A stretch of DNA of 64,000 nt from contig NZ_LMNL01000036.1 in the NCBI RefSeq assembly GCF_001422985.1, positions 131,501-195,500 of the forward strand. The letters run 5' to 3'. A program made the translations under genes and the position numbers. Shown here piece by piece: positions 43,251 to 51,881 of this stretch. Position 1 is the stretch's first letter; each line of letters begins with the position of its first letter. Source of the stretch: Methylobacterium sp. Leaf117. GTDB lineage: Bacteria > Pseudomonadota > Alphaproteobacteria > Rhizobiales > Beijerinckiaceae. The notes under the pieces are model-generated. The model was not told the DNA's origin. It saw nothing but the letters and a program-made list of their open reading frames with translations, and did no database searches.

Positions 43251-44264
43251 TCAGAGCAGGCCCTGGGCCTTGGCCAGCGCCACCAGGTCGTGCTGGGGCC
43301 GGGCGCCGATGTGCTGGATGACCTCGGCGGCAGCCAGCGCACCGAGGCGGGCGCTGGCGACGTGATCGAGGCCGCGGGCATGACCGGCAAGGAAGCCGGC
43401 GGCGAACAGGTCTCCGGCGCCGGTGGTGTCGACGAGTTCATGCACCGGGGAAGCGGGGACCGATTGCACGTCGCCGCCCTGGATTACCAGGGCGCCCTCG
43501 GCCGAGCGGGTGACGAGGCCAAGCAGGTCGTTGCCGCGCGCGGCGCTCTCGTCGCGCAATGCCCGGATCGCCGCATCGGCGTCCTCGGTCTCGTACAGGC
43601 TTTGCAATTCGGCCATGTTGGCGAACAGAATGTCGACGCTGCCGTCGCGGATCAGGCCCAGGAATTCCTTCCGGTAGCGTCCGACGCAGAAGGCATCCGA
43701 CAGGGTGAGGGCTGCGGCGTTCCCGGCCTTGTGCGCGATGGTCACGGCCTTGCGGAACGCGTCCTTGGCGGCCGGCGGGTCCCACAGGTAGCCTTCGAGA
43801 TAGACCACGCGGGCGGATGCCACCGTCGCCTCGTCAACATCGGCCGGGGACAGGCCCTGGCAGGCGCCCAGATAGGTGTTCATGGTGCGCTCGCCTTCCG
43901 GCGTCACCAGGATGAAGCAGCGGGCGGTGGCCGGCCCGTCGGTGGCGGCGGCGATCGGAAAGCGGACGCCCGTGGCCTTGAGGTCGTGGGCGAACAGGCC
44001 GCCGAGTTCATCGTCGCGGACCTTGCCGACGAAGCTCGTCCTAGCGCCCAGCATGGCGGCGCCCACCGCCGTGTTGGCGCCGGACCCACCCGACACGATG
44101 GTGGCCGGACCCATGGCGGCGAACAGGGACTCGGCCCGCGCCTCGTCGATCAGTTGCATCGCACCCTTGGGCACGCCCTGGGCCGCGAGGAAATCCTCAT
44201 CGGTCTGGGCGATCAGGTCGACGATGGCATTGCCGAGGACGAGGAGGTCGAGGGATTCGGACAT
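43251..44264 (-). CDS. PfkB family carbohydrate kinase, adenosine kinase type
   Basis: 337 residues from ATG 44264; the frame is open to 44315. Ribokinase fold: N-terminal LDLLVLGNAIVDLIAQTDEDFL, GGSGANTAVGAAMLG, FILVTPEGERTMNTYLGACQGLSP, and the C-terminal anion hole/catalytic base DTTGAGDLFAAGFLAG. The GNAIVD and NTYLGA stretches match the alphaproteobacterial adenosine-kinase-like group. Substrate (adenosine versus another nucleoside or sugar) is inferred. Confidence 0.87.
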   Translation of the reverse strand: MSESLDLLVLGNAIVDLIAQTDEDFLAAQGVPKGAMQLIDEARAESLFAAMGPATIVSGGSGANTAVGAAMLGARTSFVGKVRDDELGGLFAHDLKATGVRFPIAAATDGPATARCFILVTPEGERTMNTYLGACQGLSPADVDEATVASARVVYLEGYLWDPPAAKDAFRKAVTIAHKAGNAAALTLSDAFCVGRYRKEFLGLIRDGSVDILFANMAELQSLYETEDADAAIRALRDESAARGNDLLGLVTRSAEGALVIQGGDVQSVPASPVHELVDTTGAGDLFAAGFLAGHARGLDHVASARLGALAAAEVIQHIGARPQHDLVALAKAQGLL

Positions 44265-44356
44265 CGGGCCGTCCAGTCTGGCGTGCGGGATAAAAACTGC
44301 GTTGCGCTGTGGCATCGCCCCTCGCGGGGGTCAACCCGCGGTCCGACGCCAAGGGT

Positions 44357-44689
44357 TCACTGGAAAATCTTGACCTCGCACTGGGCGTACTCGTTGCTCG
44401 CCTTCACGTAGTTGGTCAGAGCCTGGATATAGGCCTCCAGCTTGGGTCGGAACGCGGCGATCTCGACGTTGTAGGCCTTGATCGCGTCATTGTAGCTGTA
44501 GGCTTCCCAGCCCGGGCATCCACCCTTTGCGTCCAGGCAAGGCGGCTTGGCGGGCAGCGTTGGCTTGACCGGACGCGTCGCGGTCGACGGGGCCTCCGGC
44601 AGCGTGCAGGCCGCCGAAGCCGCATCGCTCATCAGCAGGCACCCGAGCGCGAAAGCCCCGAGCGGGCCGCGGCCAATCCACTTGCGCAT
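44357..44689 (-). CDS. Small secreted cysteine-containing protein, unknown
   Basis: 110 residues from ATG 44689 (an in-frame ATG at 44725 would add 12). A clear signal peptide, MRKWIGRGPLGAFALGCLLM SDAASA, is followed by mature ACTLPEAP. The exported part has four cysteines (one in CTLPE, two in CLDAKGGC, one in YAQCEVK) and a helical segment (YNDAIKAYNVEIAAFRPKLEAY). Likely a disulphide-bonded periplasmic protein; family not recognised. It lies 93 bp downstream in the same direction after the MsrQ-like gene's 214-bp gap. Confidence 0.7.
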   Translation of the reverse strand: MRKWIGRGPLGAFALGCLLMSDAASAACTLPEAPSTATRPVKPTLPAKPPCLDAKGGCPGWEAYSYNDAIKAYNVEIAAFRPKLEAYIQALTNYVKASNEYAQCEVKIFQ

Positions 44690-44903
44690 GCTAGGCGTTC
44701 CTTGCGTGTTGCTGGTTCGGTTCATGCCCGCGGGATGACGGGTCGACAAGCGCCACACTGGTAAACGCCTGAGCGCCGAGCCGACGCAACGCGTATCGGA
44801 CCGGCTCGGCTTGTCATCGAGGGCATCCCGCTGGAACAGACCTGTCGCTGACGGGAATTTTCGATTGAAACGATCATCACGCAAAATTCCGGGTGCTCGG
44901 GGC

Positions 44904-45830
44904 TCAGCCGGCATGCACCGGCCGGCGCGCGGGCATCGCCGCGGCCGGCTCCGCGACCGGACCCGTAGCGGCCTTTCCGGATGCCCCCCGCCCCTTGCCG
45001 CCCAGGCCTACCCGCACCGCGTTGACCACCGGTACGCACAGCCCGAGGGCCAGTACCCACCAAGCCGGCCTGATGGTGTCCGGAACGTCGAGGTTGGCCG
45101 CAAGCACCAGGCTCGCTGGAATGCCGCTGGCCGCGCCGTACCAGGCTGCCTCGAGCAGGGCGGTGAGGAGAGCGACCGCCACGGCTAAGCCGAGCAACGT
45201 CAGCGGGTTGGTGGGCCACCGGAGCCGCTGCATGGCGCGATGGCCCATCAGCAACAGGAAGGCGCCGGTCCAGAACACCGGGTCGGAGACGTCGATCTTG
45301 GCCTGGAGATAATAGTGGATCAGGCCGAGGACAGCGATCGCGTAGACCATCCTGTGAAGGCGCGGCCAAGCCTTGCCGAGCCGGCGAATCATTCCGTCCG
45401 TCGAGGTGACGCCGAGCACCACGAGGCCGAGGAGCGCCACGAAGCCGATGGTCAGGTAGATCCGGGTCAGGATCTCCGTGACGACCTTGGTGAGCACGAA
45501 GTTCTGATCGACGACGTAGAGCATCAGGTGGATCAGCCCGTAGGCCAGCACGGTCAGCCCGAGCATGCGCCGCACCAGGATCAGCTTCGGCAGGTTCGCC
45601 ACGCGCCGCAGGGGCGTCACCGCCAGCGACAGCATGAGGAATCGGACCGCCCATTCCCCGGTGCCGTGCAGCAGGGCGGTGATCGGCTTGGCCCCGAGCG
45701 CATCGGCCGCGTAGGCGCCCGCGAGCCAAAGGCCCGGCACCAGGGCGAACAGGAAGGTGGCGAGCTTCAGGCCGGAGACGCGACCGGCGCGGTCGCGCCA
45801 GGGCGCGGAGAAGGCGGGCGGGGCTGGCAT
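44904..45830 (-). CDS. msrQ: MsrQ-like heme-binding ferric reductase-like membrane protein
   Basis: 308 residues with about six membrane helices. Ferric-reductase-like core with heme-ligand candidates H55 (LLHGTGEW), H101 (LIHLMLY), H159 (PRLHRMVY) and H172 (LIHYYLQ). MsrQ delivers quinone-pool electrons to periplasmic MsrP, which repairs oxidised methionines. No periplasmic MsrP is next to it; the only sulfite-oxidase-like gene in the window (30854) lacks a Tat signal. The C-terminal about 70 residues add two hydrophobic stretches and a Gly/Ala tail. Confidence 0.85.
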   Translation of the reverse strand: MPAPPAFSAPWRDRAGRVSGLKLATFLFALVPGLWLAGAYAADALGAKPITALLHGTGEWAVRFLMLSLAVTPLRRVANLPKLILVRRMLGLTVLAYGLIHLMLYVVDQNFVLTKVVTEILTRIYLTIGFVALLGLVVLGVTSTDGMIRRLGKAWPRLHRMVYAIAVLGLIHYYLQAKIDVSDPVFWTGAFLLLMGHRAMQRLRWPTNPLTLLGLAVAVALLTALLEAAWYGAASGIPASLVLAANLDVPDTIRPAWWVLALGLCVPVVNAVRVGLGGKGRGASGKAATGPVAEPAAAMPARRPVHAG

Positions 45831-46074
45831 GGCGATCCGGAATCGTTGATCGGTTGCGTGAAGAGATAGGGTCTGGGTGGACCCGGTGAGGCGGCGCGGC
45901 GTCGCAGGCAGGCAGGCGGGTCACGGCGATGCGACGGCACCAGGGACTCATTCGCCAGCGGCGCGCGCGGGTTACAGGCTGTGGAGGGCGGCGCGTCAGC
46001 CGGAACCTCTTCCCGTGCGGCGGCGGTTTCCGATTGCTATAAGCGCACCCCGCACCCGACCACGAAGCCGCTTC

Positions 46075-48528
46075 ATGTCCGCAGACAACGCCGTCGACAG
46101 CCTCGAGACGATGACGCCGGAGGCGGCGCGGGCCGAGCACGCCGATCTCTCCGAGCGGATCGCTGAAGCTGACCGGCTCTATCACCAGGAGGACGCGCCC
46201 GAGATTACGGATGCGGAATACGACGCCCTGCGCCGGCGCCTGGAAACGATCGAGGCGCGGTTCCCGGATCTCGCCGGGACGGGTACTGCCAGCACATCGG
46301 TGGGTGCCAAGCCATCCGAGAAATTCGCCAAGGTCCGGCATGCCGTGCCGATGCTCTCGCTCGGCAACGCCTTCGCGGACGAGGAGGTGACCGACTTCGT
46401 CGCCCGCGTCCGGCGCTTCCTGAACTGGCCGGAGGCGGAGCCGCTGGCCTTTACGGCCGAGCCGAAGATCGACGGGCTCTCGCTCGCACTCCGCTATGAG
46501 GACGGGCGCCTCATCACCGCCGCGACCCGCGGCGACGGCGAGGTCGGCGAGGACGTCACCGCCAATGCCCGCACGGTGTCGGACATCCCGCAGCGGCTTG
46601 CAGGTCACGACGTGCCGCCGGTCTGCGAGGTGCGGGGCGAGGTCTACCTTTCGCACGCGGATTTCGCCGCCATCAACGCCCGCCAGGAAGCCGCCGGCAA
46701 GGCGCTGTTCGCCAACCCGCGCAACGCCGCGGCCGGATCGCTGCGGCAGCTCGACCCGGAGATCACCCGGTCGCGTCCGCTCAAGTTCTTCGCCTATGCG
46801 TGGGGCGAGGTGGTGCCGGCGCTTAACCGGACGCAGCACGGCGTGCTGGAGCGGTTCCGCACCTGGGGCCTGCCGGTCAACGACCGGACGAAGCTGTGCC
46901 CCGACGCAGAGGCGATGATCGCGCATTACCGCAGCATCGAGGCGGAGCGCGCCAGCCTCGGCTACGACATCGATGGCGTGGTCTACAAGGTCGACGACCT
47001 CGCGTTGCAGCGCCGCCTCGGCTTCGTCTCGCGCTCGCCGCGCTGGGCGCTCGCCCACAAGTTCGCGGCCCAGAAGGCGCTGACGGTGGTCGAGGACATC
47101 GAGATCAATGTCGGGCGTACCGGCTCCCTCAATCCGCTGGCGAAGCTCAGGCCGGTGACGGTGGGCGGTGTCGTGGTGTCGAACGCCACCCTGCACAACG
47201 AGGGCTACGTCCAGGGCGTCGGGGCCGACGGCGAGCCGATCCGCGACGGGCGCGACATCCGGGTCGGCGACACCGTCGTGGTGCAGCGCGCCGGCGACGT
47301 GATCCCGAAGGTCATGGACGTGGTGCTGGAGAAGCGCCCGCCCGATGCGAAGCCCTACGTCTTTCCAACCCGCTGCCCCGCCTGCGGCAGCCGGGCGGTG
47401 CGCGAGATCAACCCGCGCACGGGCAAGCCCGACGCCGTGCGACGCTGCACCGGCGGTCTGATCTGTCCCGCGCAGGGAGTGGAGCGCCTGAAGCACTTCG
47501 TCTCGCGCAACGGCTTCGACCTCGAGGGCTTCGGCCAGACCTATATCGAGGTTCTGTTCGAGGCCGGGCTGGTTCGCCAGCCGGCCGACCTGTTCCGCCT
47601 CGACTTCGAGCCTCTGAAGGCCGCCATCGTGGCCCGCCGCGAAGCCCTTTCGGCCGAGCGCCGGACGGAGGGCGCGCCGGCCCCGAAGAAGCCGACCAAG
47701 AAGAAGGGCGAGGAGGAGGACAAGGCGATCAAGAACCTCCTCGCCTCGGTGGAGGATCGCCGCAGCCTGCCGCTCAACCGATTTCTCTTCGCCCTAGGCA
47801 TCCCGGACATCGGCGAATCCACCGCCAAGGCGCTGGCCAAACGGTTTTCCGACATGCCGGCGCTGATGGAGGGCGTCGCGGCTGCGAGCCACGATCAGGC
47901 CGGACCCGACTGGATCGAGCTGTCCGCGCTCTCGCGCATCGGGCCGACCACCCGCGACCGGCTCCTGGAATTCGGTTTTCCCCGCGACGGGACGGTGGTT
48001 GACGCGGTCGAGGGGGACGAGGCGCAGCCGCAAGGCCATGTCCGCCTCTCCGCCCCCCAGCGCGCCAGCCTTGTGACCCATTACGGCGACGCGGATGCCA
48101 TCGCGGCGGGCTTGGCGCGGGCGGCCGGGCAGCGCCCCGGCGATGCGTATCGCCACTTCGCCGACGATGGCGAGATCGGCCCGGTGGCGACGGATTCGCT
48201 GATCGCTTTCTTCGCCGAGCCCCACAACGATGCGGCGGTCCGGGCCCTGCTCGCCGAAGTGAAGACCGAGCCGATGGCGGCCCCGGCCTCCGCCACGGCC
48301 TTCGCTGGCAAGACGGTGGTGTTCACCGGAAGCCTCGAACAGATGACCCGCTCCGAGGCGAAGGCCACCGCCGAGCGCCTGGGTGCCAAGGTCTCGGGTT
48401 CTGTCTCGGCCAAGACCGACCTCGTGGTGGCGGGTCCGGGCGCGGGTTCCAAGCTGAAGGACGCCCAGAAGCACGGCGTCGAGGTCATCAGCGAGGAGGC
48501 ATGGCTGGCGCTCGTCGCCAGCGCTTGA
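46075..48528 (+). CDS. ligA: NAD-dependent DNA ligase
   Basis: 817 residues, long for LigA. NAD-binding Ia domain, adenylation domain with catalytic K131 in EPKIDGLSLAL, OB fold, a four-cysteine zinc finger (CPACG ... CTGGLICPAQ), helix-hairpin-helix region (FLFALGIPDIGESTAKALA), and a C-terminal BRCT domain (GKTVVFTGSLEQMTRSEAKA). Extra length includes a Lys/Glu-rich insert (PAPKKPTKKKGEEEDKAI) inside the HhH region and a segment before the BRCT. ATG 46075; the open frame upstream is unrelated. Confidence 0.96.
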   Translation: MSADNAVDSLETMTPEAARAEHADLSERIAEADRLYHQEDAPEITDAEYDALRRRLETIEARFPDLAGTGTASTSVGAKPSEKFAKVRHAVPMLSLGNAFADEEVTDFVARVRRFLNWPEAEPLAFTAEPKIDGLSLALRYEDGRLITAATRGDGEVGEDVTANARTVSDIPQRLAGHDVPPVCEVRGEVYLSHADFAAINARQEAAGKALFANPRNAAAGSLRQLDPEITRSRPLKFFAYAWGEVVPALNRTQHGVLERFRTWGLPVNDRTKLCPDAEAMIAHYRSIEAERASLGYDIDGVVYKVDDLALQRRLGFVSRSPRWALAHKFAAQKALTVVEDIEINVGRTGSLNPLAKLRPVTVGGVVVSNATLHNEGYVQGVGADGEPIRDGRDIRVGDTVVVQRAGDVIPKVMDVVLEKRPPDAKPYVFPTRCPACGSRAVREINPRTGKPDAVRRCTGGLICPAQGVERLKHFVSRNGFDLEGFGQTYIEVLFEAGLVRQPADLFRLDFEPLKAAIVARREALSAERRTEGAPAPKKPTKKKGEEEDKAIKNLLASVEDRRSLPLNRFLFALGIPDIGESTAKALAKRFSDMPALMEGVAAASHDQAGPDWIELSALSRIGPTTRDRLLEFGFPRDGTVVDAVEGDEAQPQGHVRLSAPQRASLVTHYGDADAIAAGLARAAGQRPGDAYRHFADDGEIGPVATDSLIAFFAEPHNDAAVRALLAEVKTEPMAAPASATAFAGKTVVFTGSLEQMTRSEAKATAERLGAKVSGSVSAKTDLVVAGPGAGSKLKDAQKHGVEVISEEAWLALVASA

Positions 48529-48616
48529 GCCGGGAATTGCGGGCGCCTAGACTCCGGTGATCATCTTTCCGAGAGCCTGGCTGCGTTCGGCCGGGACAGG
48601 CCCCCGCGACCCCCGC

Positions 48617-49492
48617 ATGACCGTCATCGCCATCGATTTCGAGACCGCCAACGAGCGGCGCGACAGCGCCTGTGCCGTTGGGCTCGCCTGGATCGCCGGC
48701 GGCCGGGTGGTGCGGCGGGAATCCCGCCTGATCCGTCCGCCGGAGCTGCGCTTCTCGCCCGGCAACATCCGGGTCCACGGAATCGTGCCGGCCGACGTGC
48801 GCCACCGGCCGGACTTCCCCACCGTGATGGCGGAGTTTTTGCCCGACCTCGCCTCCGGCCTGATCCTCGCGCACAATGCCGGATTCGACATGGGCGTGCT
48901 GCGCGCCTCGCTCGCGGCTTATGGCGTGCAGCCGCCGGCCTTCGCCTACCTCTGCACCCTGCAGATCGCCCGGCGGGTATTTCCGGCGGAGGAGGGCTGC
49001 GGCCTCGGCAAGGTGGCGGCGCGCCTCGGCATCCGCTTCGAGCACCACGATGCCGGCGAGGATGCCTATGCCTGTGCCGAGATCGCGCTTGCCGCCGCGC
49101 GGCAGACCGGCGCGCCGGACGTGCCCGCCCTGGCGCGGGCGATCCACCTGCCGATCACTCGGTTGCCGGAAGGGCCCGATGCGGCCGCGCGCGCCCCGAG
49201 CCGCCCGGGCTCGCTCACGGACCGCGCCCGGATGGCGGCGGGTGCGCGCTCCGCTTCGTCGCCCGGCCTGCACTTCGCGGTGCGCGGCAGCAGCGGCAAC
49301 CGCTACGCCGTCACCCTCGAGGATCGCAGCACCGGGCCGCACCTGCGCTGTACCTGCATGGCCGGGCGCTACGGCACTCGCTGCCGCCACGTGAAGGCTC
49401 TGCTTGATGGCGACATCACCGACCTTCTGTCGAGCAACCACGACGACGTCGCAGTGCTGCGGGTTCGGATGACGGCAACTTCATCGGGGTGA
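48617..49492 (+). CDS. DEDDh 3'-5' exonuclease fused to a SWIM zinc-finger motif
   Basis: 291 residues from ATG 48617. Residues 1-165 form a DnaQ/epsilon-type exonuclease with D7 and E9 (AIDFET), D91 (HNAGFDMG), H144 and D149 (HHDAGEDAYA), i.e. the full DEDDh set. After a low-complexity linker (about 185-215), residues 218-262 contain a SWIM-type zinc motif: C245-x-C247 ... C256-x-H258. SWIM motifs bind DNA or proteins. Directly after ligA (88 bp). The combination suggests a DNA-repair exonuclease with its own targeting module. Confidence 0.85.
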   Translation: MTVIAIDFETANERRDSACAVGLAWIAGGRVVRRESRLIRPPELRFSPGNIRVHGIVPADVRHRPDFPTVMAEFLPDLASGLILAHNAGFDMGVLRASLAAYGVQPPAFAYLCTLQIARRVFPAEEGCGLGKVAARLGIRFEHHDAGEDAYACAEIALAAARQTGAPDVPALARAIHLPITRLPEGPDAAARAPSRPGSLTDRARMAAGARSASSPGLHFAVRGSSGNRYAVTLEDRSTGPHLRCTCMAGRYGTRCRHVKALLDGDITDLLSSNHDDVAVLRVRMTATSSG

Positions 49493-49513
49493 GGCGCGGC
49501 GTCCGCCTCACCC
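49487..49513 (+). terminator. Hairpin containing the exonuclease stop codon
   Basis: GGGTGAGGCG (49487-49496) and CGCCTCACCC (49504-49513) form a perfect 10-bp stem with loop CGGCGTC. The stop TGA (49490-49492) lies inside the left arm. About 45 bp separate it from the convergent FadJ-like gene's end. Confidence 0.65.
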
Positions 49514-49557
49514 GTCGTGGGGTCCGCCCGGAGACATGCCGGGCGGTAGTCTGCGGC

Positions 49558-51762
49558 CTACGCCGCCTTCTTCGCCGCCGCGTCGCCATAGAACGTGCCG
49601 CCCCGGGCGGCCATGTCCAGGAGGTTTTGCGGCACGGCGAAGCGCGGGCCGTGCTTGGCTTCCAGCCCCTGCGCCAGCGTCACGAAGGCCTGCGCGCCCA
49701 TGAAGTCGATGTAGGACAGGGCGCCGCCGGTGAAGGGGGCGAAGCCGAAGCCCAAAATCGAGCCGACATCCGCTTCGCGCGGATCGGTGACTACGCCCTC
49801 GCCGACGGTGCGGGCGGCTTCCAGCGCTTGCACCACCAGCAGGCGCTGCTTCAGCTCCGTGAAATCCACCGCGTCGGGATCGACCTTGGTCGCCTGCAGG
49901 GCGGCGAGCCCGGGCCACAGGCGCTTCGGCGCGCCCTCGGGGTAATCGTAGAACCCCTTCTTGTTCTTGCGCCCCAATCGTCCCTCGCCCTCCACAAGGG
50001 TGGTGAGCAGCGCCTTCTGGGCCGGGTCGATGCTGCCGGCGCCGAGCTGCGCCTCCGTCGCCTTGACGATCTTCAGGGCGAGGTCGACCGCGACCTCGTC
50101 GGTCAGCGAGAGCGGTCCGACCGGCATACCCGCCTGGCGGCCGGCATTCTCGATCATTGCCGCCGGGATGCCCTCGTTGAGCATGGTGTGGCCCTCGAGC
50201 AGGTAGGCGCCGACGCACCGGTTGGCGAAGAAGCCGCGCGCGTCGTTGACGACGATCGGGGTCTTCTTGATCGCCCGGACGTAATCGAGGGCGGTGGCCA
50301 GCGCGGCGTCGCCGGTCTGGTCACCCTTGATGATCTCGACCAGCATCATCTTCTCCACCGGCGAGAAGAAATGGATGCCGACGAACTGCTCCGGCCGGGA
50401 CGACGTCTTGGCAAGCCCGGTGATCGGCAGGGTCGAAGTGTTCGAGGCGAAGATCGTCTCCGGCCGGATCGCGGCCTCGACCTTGGCGATGACCTCGGCC
50501 TTGACCTTCGGGTCCTCGAACACTGCCTCGATAACGAGGTCGCAGGCGCCGAGATCCGCATAGTCGGCGCTGGTGCGGATGCGACCCAACAGGGCTTCGC
50601 GGTCGGCGGTCTTGGCCCGGCCCTTGTTGATCTGGTCGGTGACCAGCTTGTGGGCATAGGCCTTGCCCTTCTCGGCTGCCTCGATCGACTGGTCGACGAG
50701 CACCACCTCCATCCCGGCATTGGCGGAGACATAGGCGACGCCCGCGCCCATGAAGCCGGCGCCGACGACGCCGACGGTCTTCACCACCGTGGCGGGCACG
50801 TCCTTCGGGCGGCGCGCGCCCTTGTTCAATTCACCCATCGAGAGGAACAGCGTGCGGATCATCGCCGCCGCTTCCTTGGTGCGCAGAATATGGGCGAAGT
50901 AGCGGCTCTCGACGCGCAGGGCCTGATCCATCGGCAGCTGCAAGCCCTCGTAGACCGAGGCCAGGATCGCCTTCGCGGCTGGGTAGTTGTCGTGCGTCTC
51001 GCGCCGATAGATGGCGTTGGCCGGGGGCCAGATCATCATGCCGGCCGGCGAGTAGACCTTGCCGGAGGGCGCCTTGAACTTCGGCTGGTCCCAGGGGGCC
51101 ACGGCCGAGCCACCGGCGGCGATCCAGGCCTTGGCCCTGGCGACGATCTCGTCCCTGGGCGCGACCTCCTGCGCGAGGCCCATGTTCTTGGCCATCGCGG
51201 GGCGGATCTGCTCGCCCTTGAACAGCATCTGCAGGGCGTCCCCGGTCTGCATCAGGCGGGCCACCCGCTGGGTGCCGCCGCCGCCCGGGAACAACCCGAC
51301 CTTGATTTCCGGCAGGCCGACGCGGGTCTTCGGGTCGTCCGAGAGCACGCGGTGATGGCAGGCCAATGCCAGTTCGAAAGCGCCGCCGAGACAGATGCCG
51401 TTCACCGCCGCTGCGAAGGGCTTGCCGCAGGTTTCCAGCTTTCGGAATACCAAAGTGAGCTTGCGCGACTCGTCGAAGAAGTGGCGCATCGCCGCCTCCT
51501 CGCCACGTTCGGCCTTCAGCGCCTCGTAGGCGCGGCCGAGGCCCTGCAGCATCGTCAGGTCGGCGCCGCCCGAGAAGTTGTCCTTGCCCGAGACGATGAC
51601 GCAGCCCTTGATGGCGGCATCCGCCACCACGGCGTCGATGATCTGACCCAATTCATCCATTACCGCGTCGGTGAAGACGTTCATGGAGCGGCCCGGCATG
51701 TCCCAGGTCGCCAGCGCGATCCCATCGGCATCGGTTTCGAGACGGAAATTGGTGAGATTCAT
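49558..51762 (-). CDS. fadJ: Multifunctional beta-oxidation enzyme: enoyl-CoA hydratase / 3-hydroxyacyl-CoA dehydrogenase
   Basis: 734 residues. N-terminal crotonase domain (SGKDNFSGGADLTML; NGICLGGAFELALACHHRV; GLFPGGGGTQRVARLM) and NAD-binding dehydrogenase domains (VVGAGFMGAGVAYVSANAG; FASNTSTLPIT; GIHFFSPVEKMMLVEII; NDARGFFANRCVGAYL). Length and order fit the FadJ/FadB alpha subunit. Works with the thiolase and acyl-CoA dehydrogenase encoded 2-5 kb upstream on the same strand. Confidence 0.94.
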   Translation of the reverse strand: MNLTNFRLETDADGIALATWDMPGRSMNVFTDAVMDELGQIIDAVVADAAIKGCVIVSGKDNFSGGADLTMLQGLGRAYEALKAERGEEAAMRHFFDESRKLTLVFRKLETCGKPFAAAVNGICLGGAFELALACHHRVLSDDPKTRVGLPEIKVGLFPGGGGTQRVARLMQTGDALQMLFKGEQIRPAMAKNMGLAQEVAPRDEIVARAKAWIAAGGSAVAPWDQPKFKAPSGKVYSPAGMMIWPPANAIYRRETHDNYPAAKAILASVYEGLQLPMDQALRVESRYFAHILRTKEAAAMIRTLFLSMGELNKGARRPKDVPATVVKTVGVVGAGFMGAGVAYVSANAGMEVVLVDQSIEAAEKGKAYAHKLVTDQINKGRAKTADREALLGRIRTSADYADLGACDLVIEAVFEDPKVKAEVIAKVEAAIRPETIFASNTSTLPITGLAKTSSRPEQFVGIHFFSPVEKMMLVEIIKGDQTGDAALATALDYVRAIKKTPIVVNDARGFFANRCVGAYLLEGHTMLNEGIPAAMIENAGRQAGMPVGPLSLTDEVAVDLALKIVKATEAQLGAGSIDPAQKALLTTLVEGEGRLGRKNKKGFYDYPEGAPKRLWPGLAALQATKVDPDAVDFTELKQRLLVVQALEAARTVGEGVVTDPREADVGSILGFGFAPFTGGALSYIDFMGAQAFVTLAQGLEAKHGPRFAVPQNLLDMAARGGTFYGDAAAKKAA

Positions 51763-51881
51763 CGCTGATCCTCGGATTCGTGACCGGTGGGCGGCTTTGG
51801 CTTGCGCGCTTAAGCCAATGTCAAAACTTGCGGATGCATGCCGAATTGCCGGGGGGCATGCTGCTGGGACAGGACAAGACC

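Noticed and set aside
44722..47496. 924-residue minus-strand ORF
   Set aside because: Crosses the antisense of ligA and an alternate frame of the MsrQ-like gene; no coherent protein.
49489..51768. 759-residue plus-strand ORF opposite the FadJ-like gene
   Set aside because: His/Asp/Arg/Gly-rich shadow frame without motifs; the minus strand encodes a complete multifunctional enzyme.
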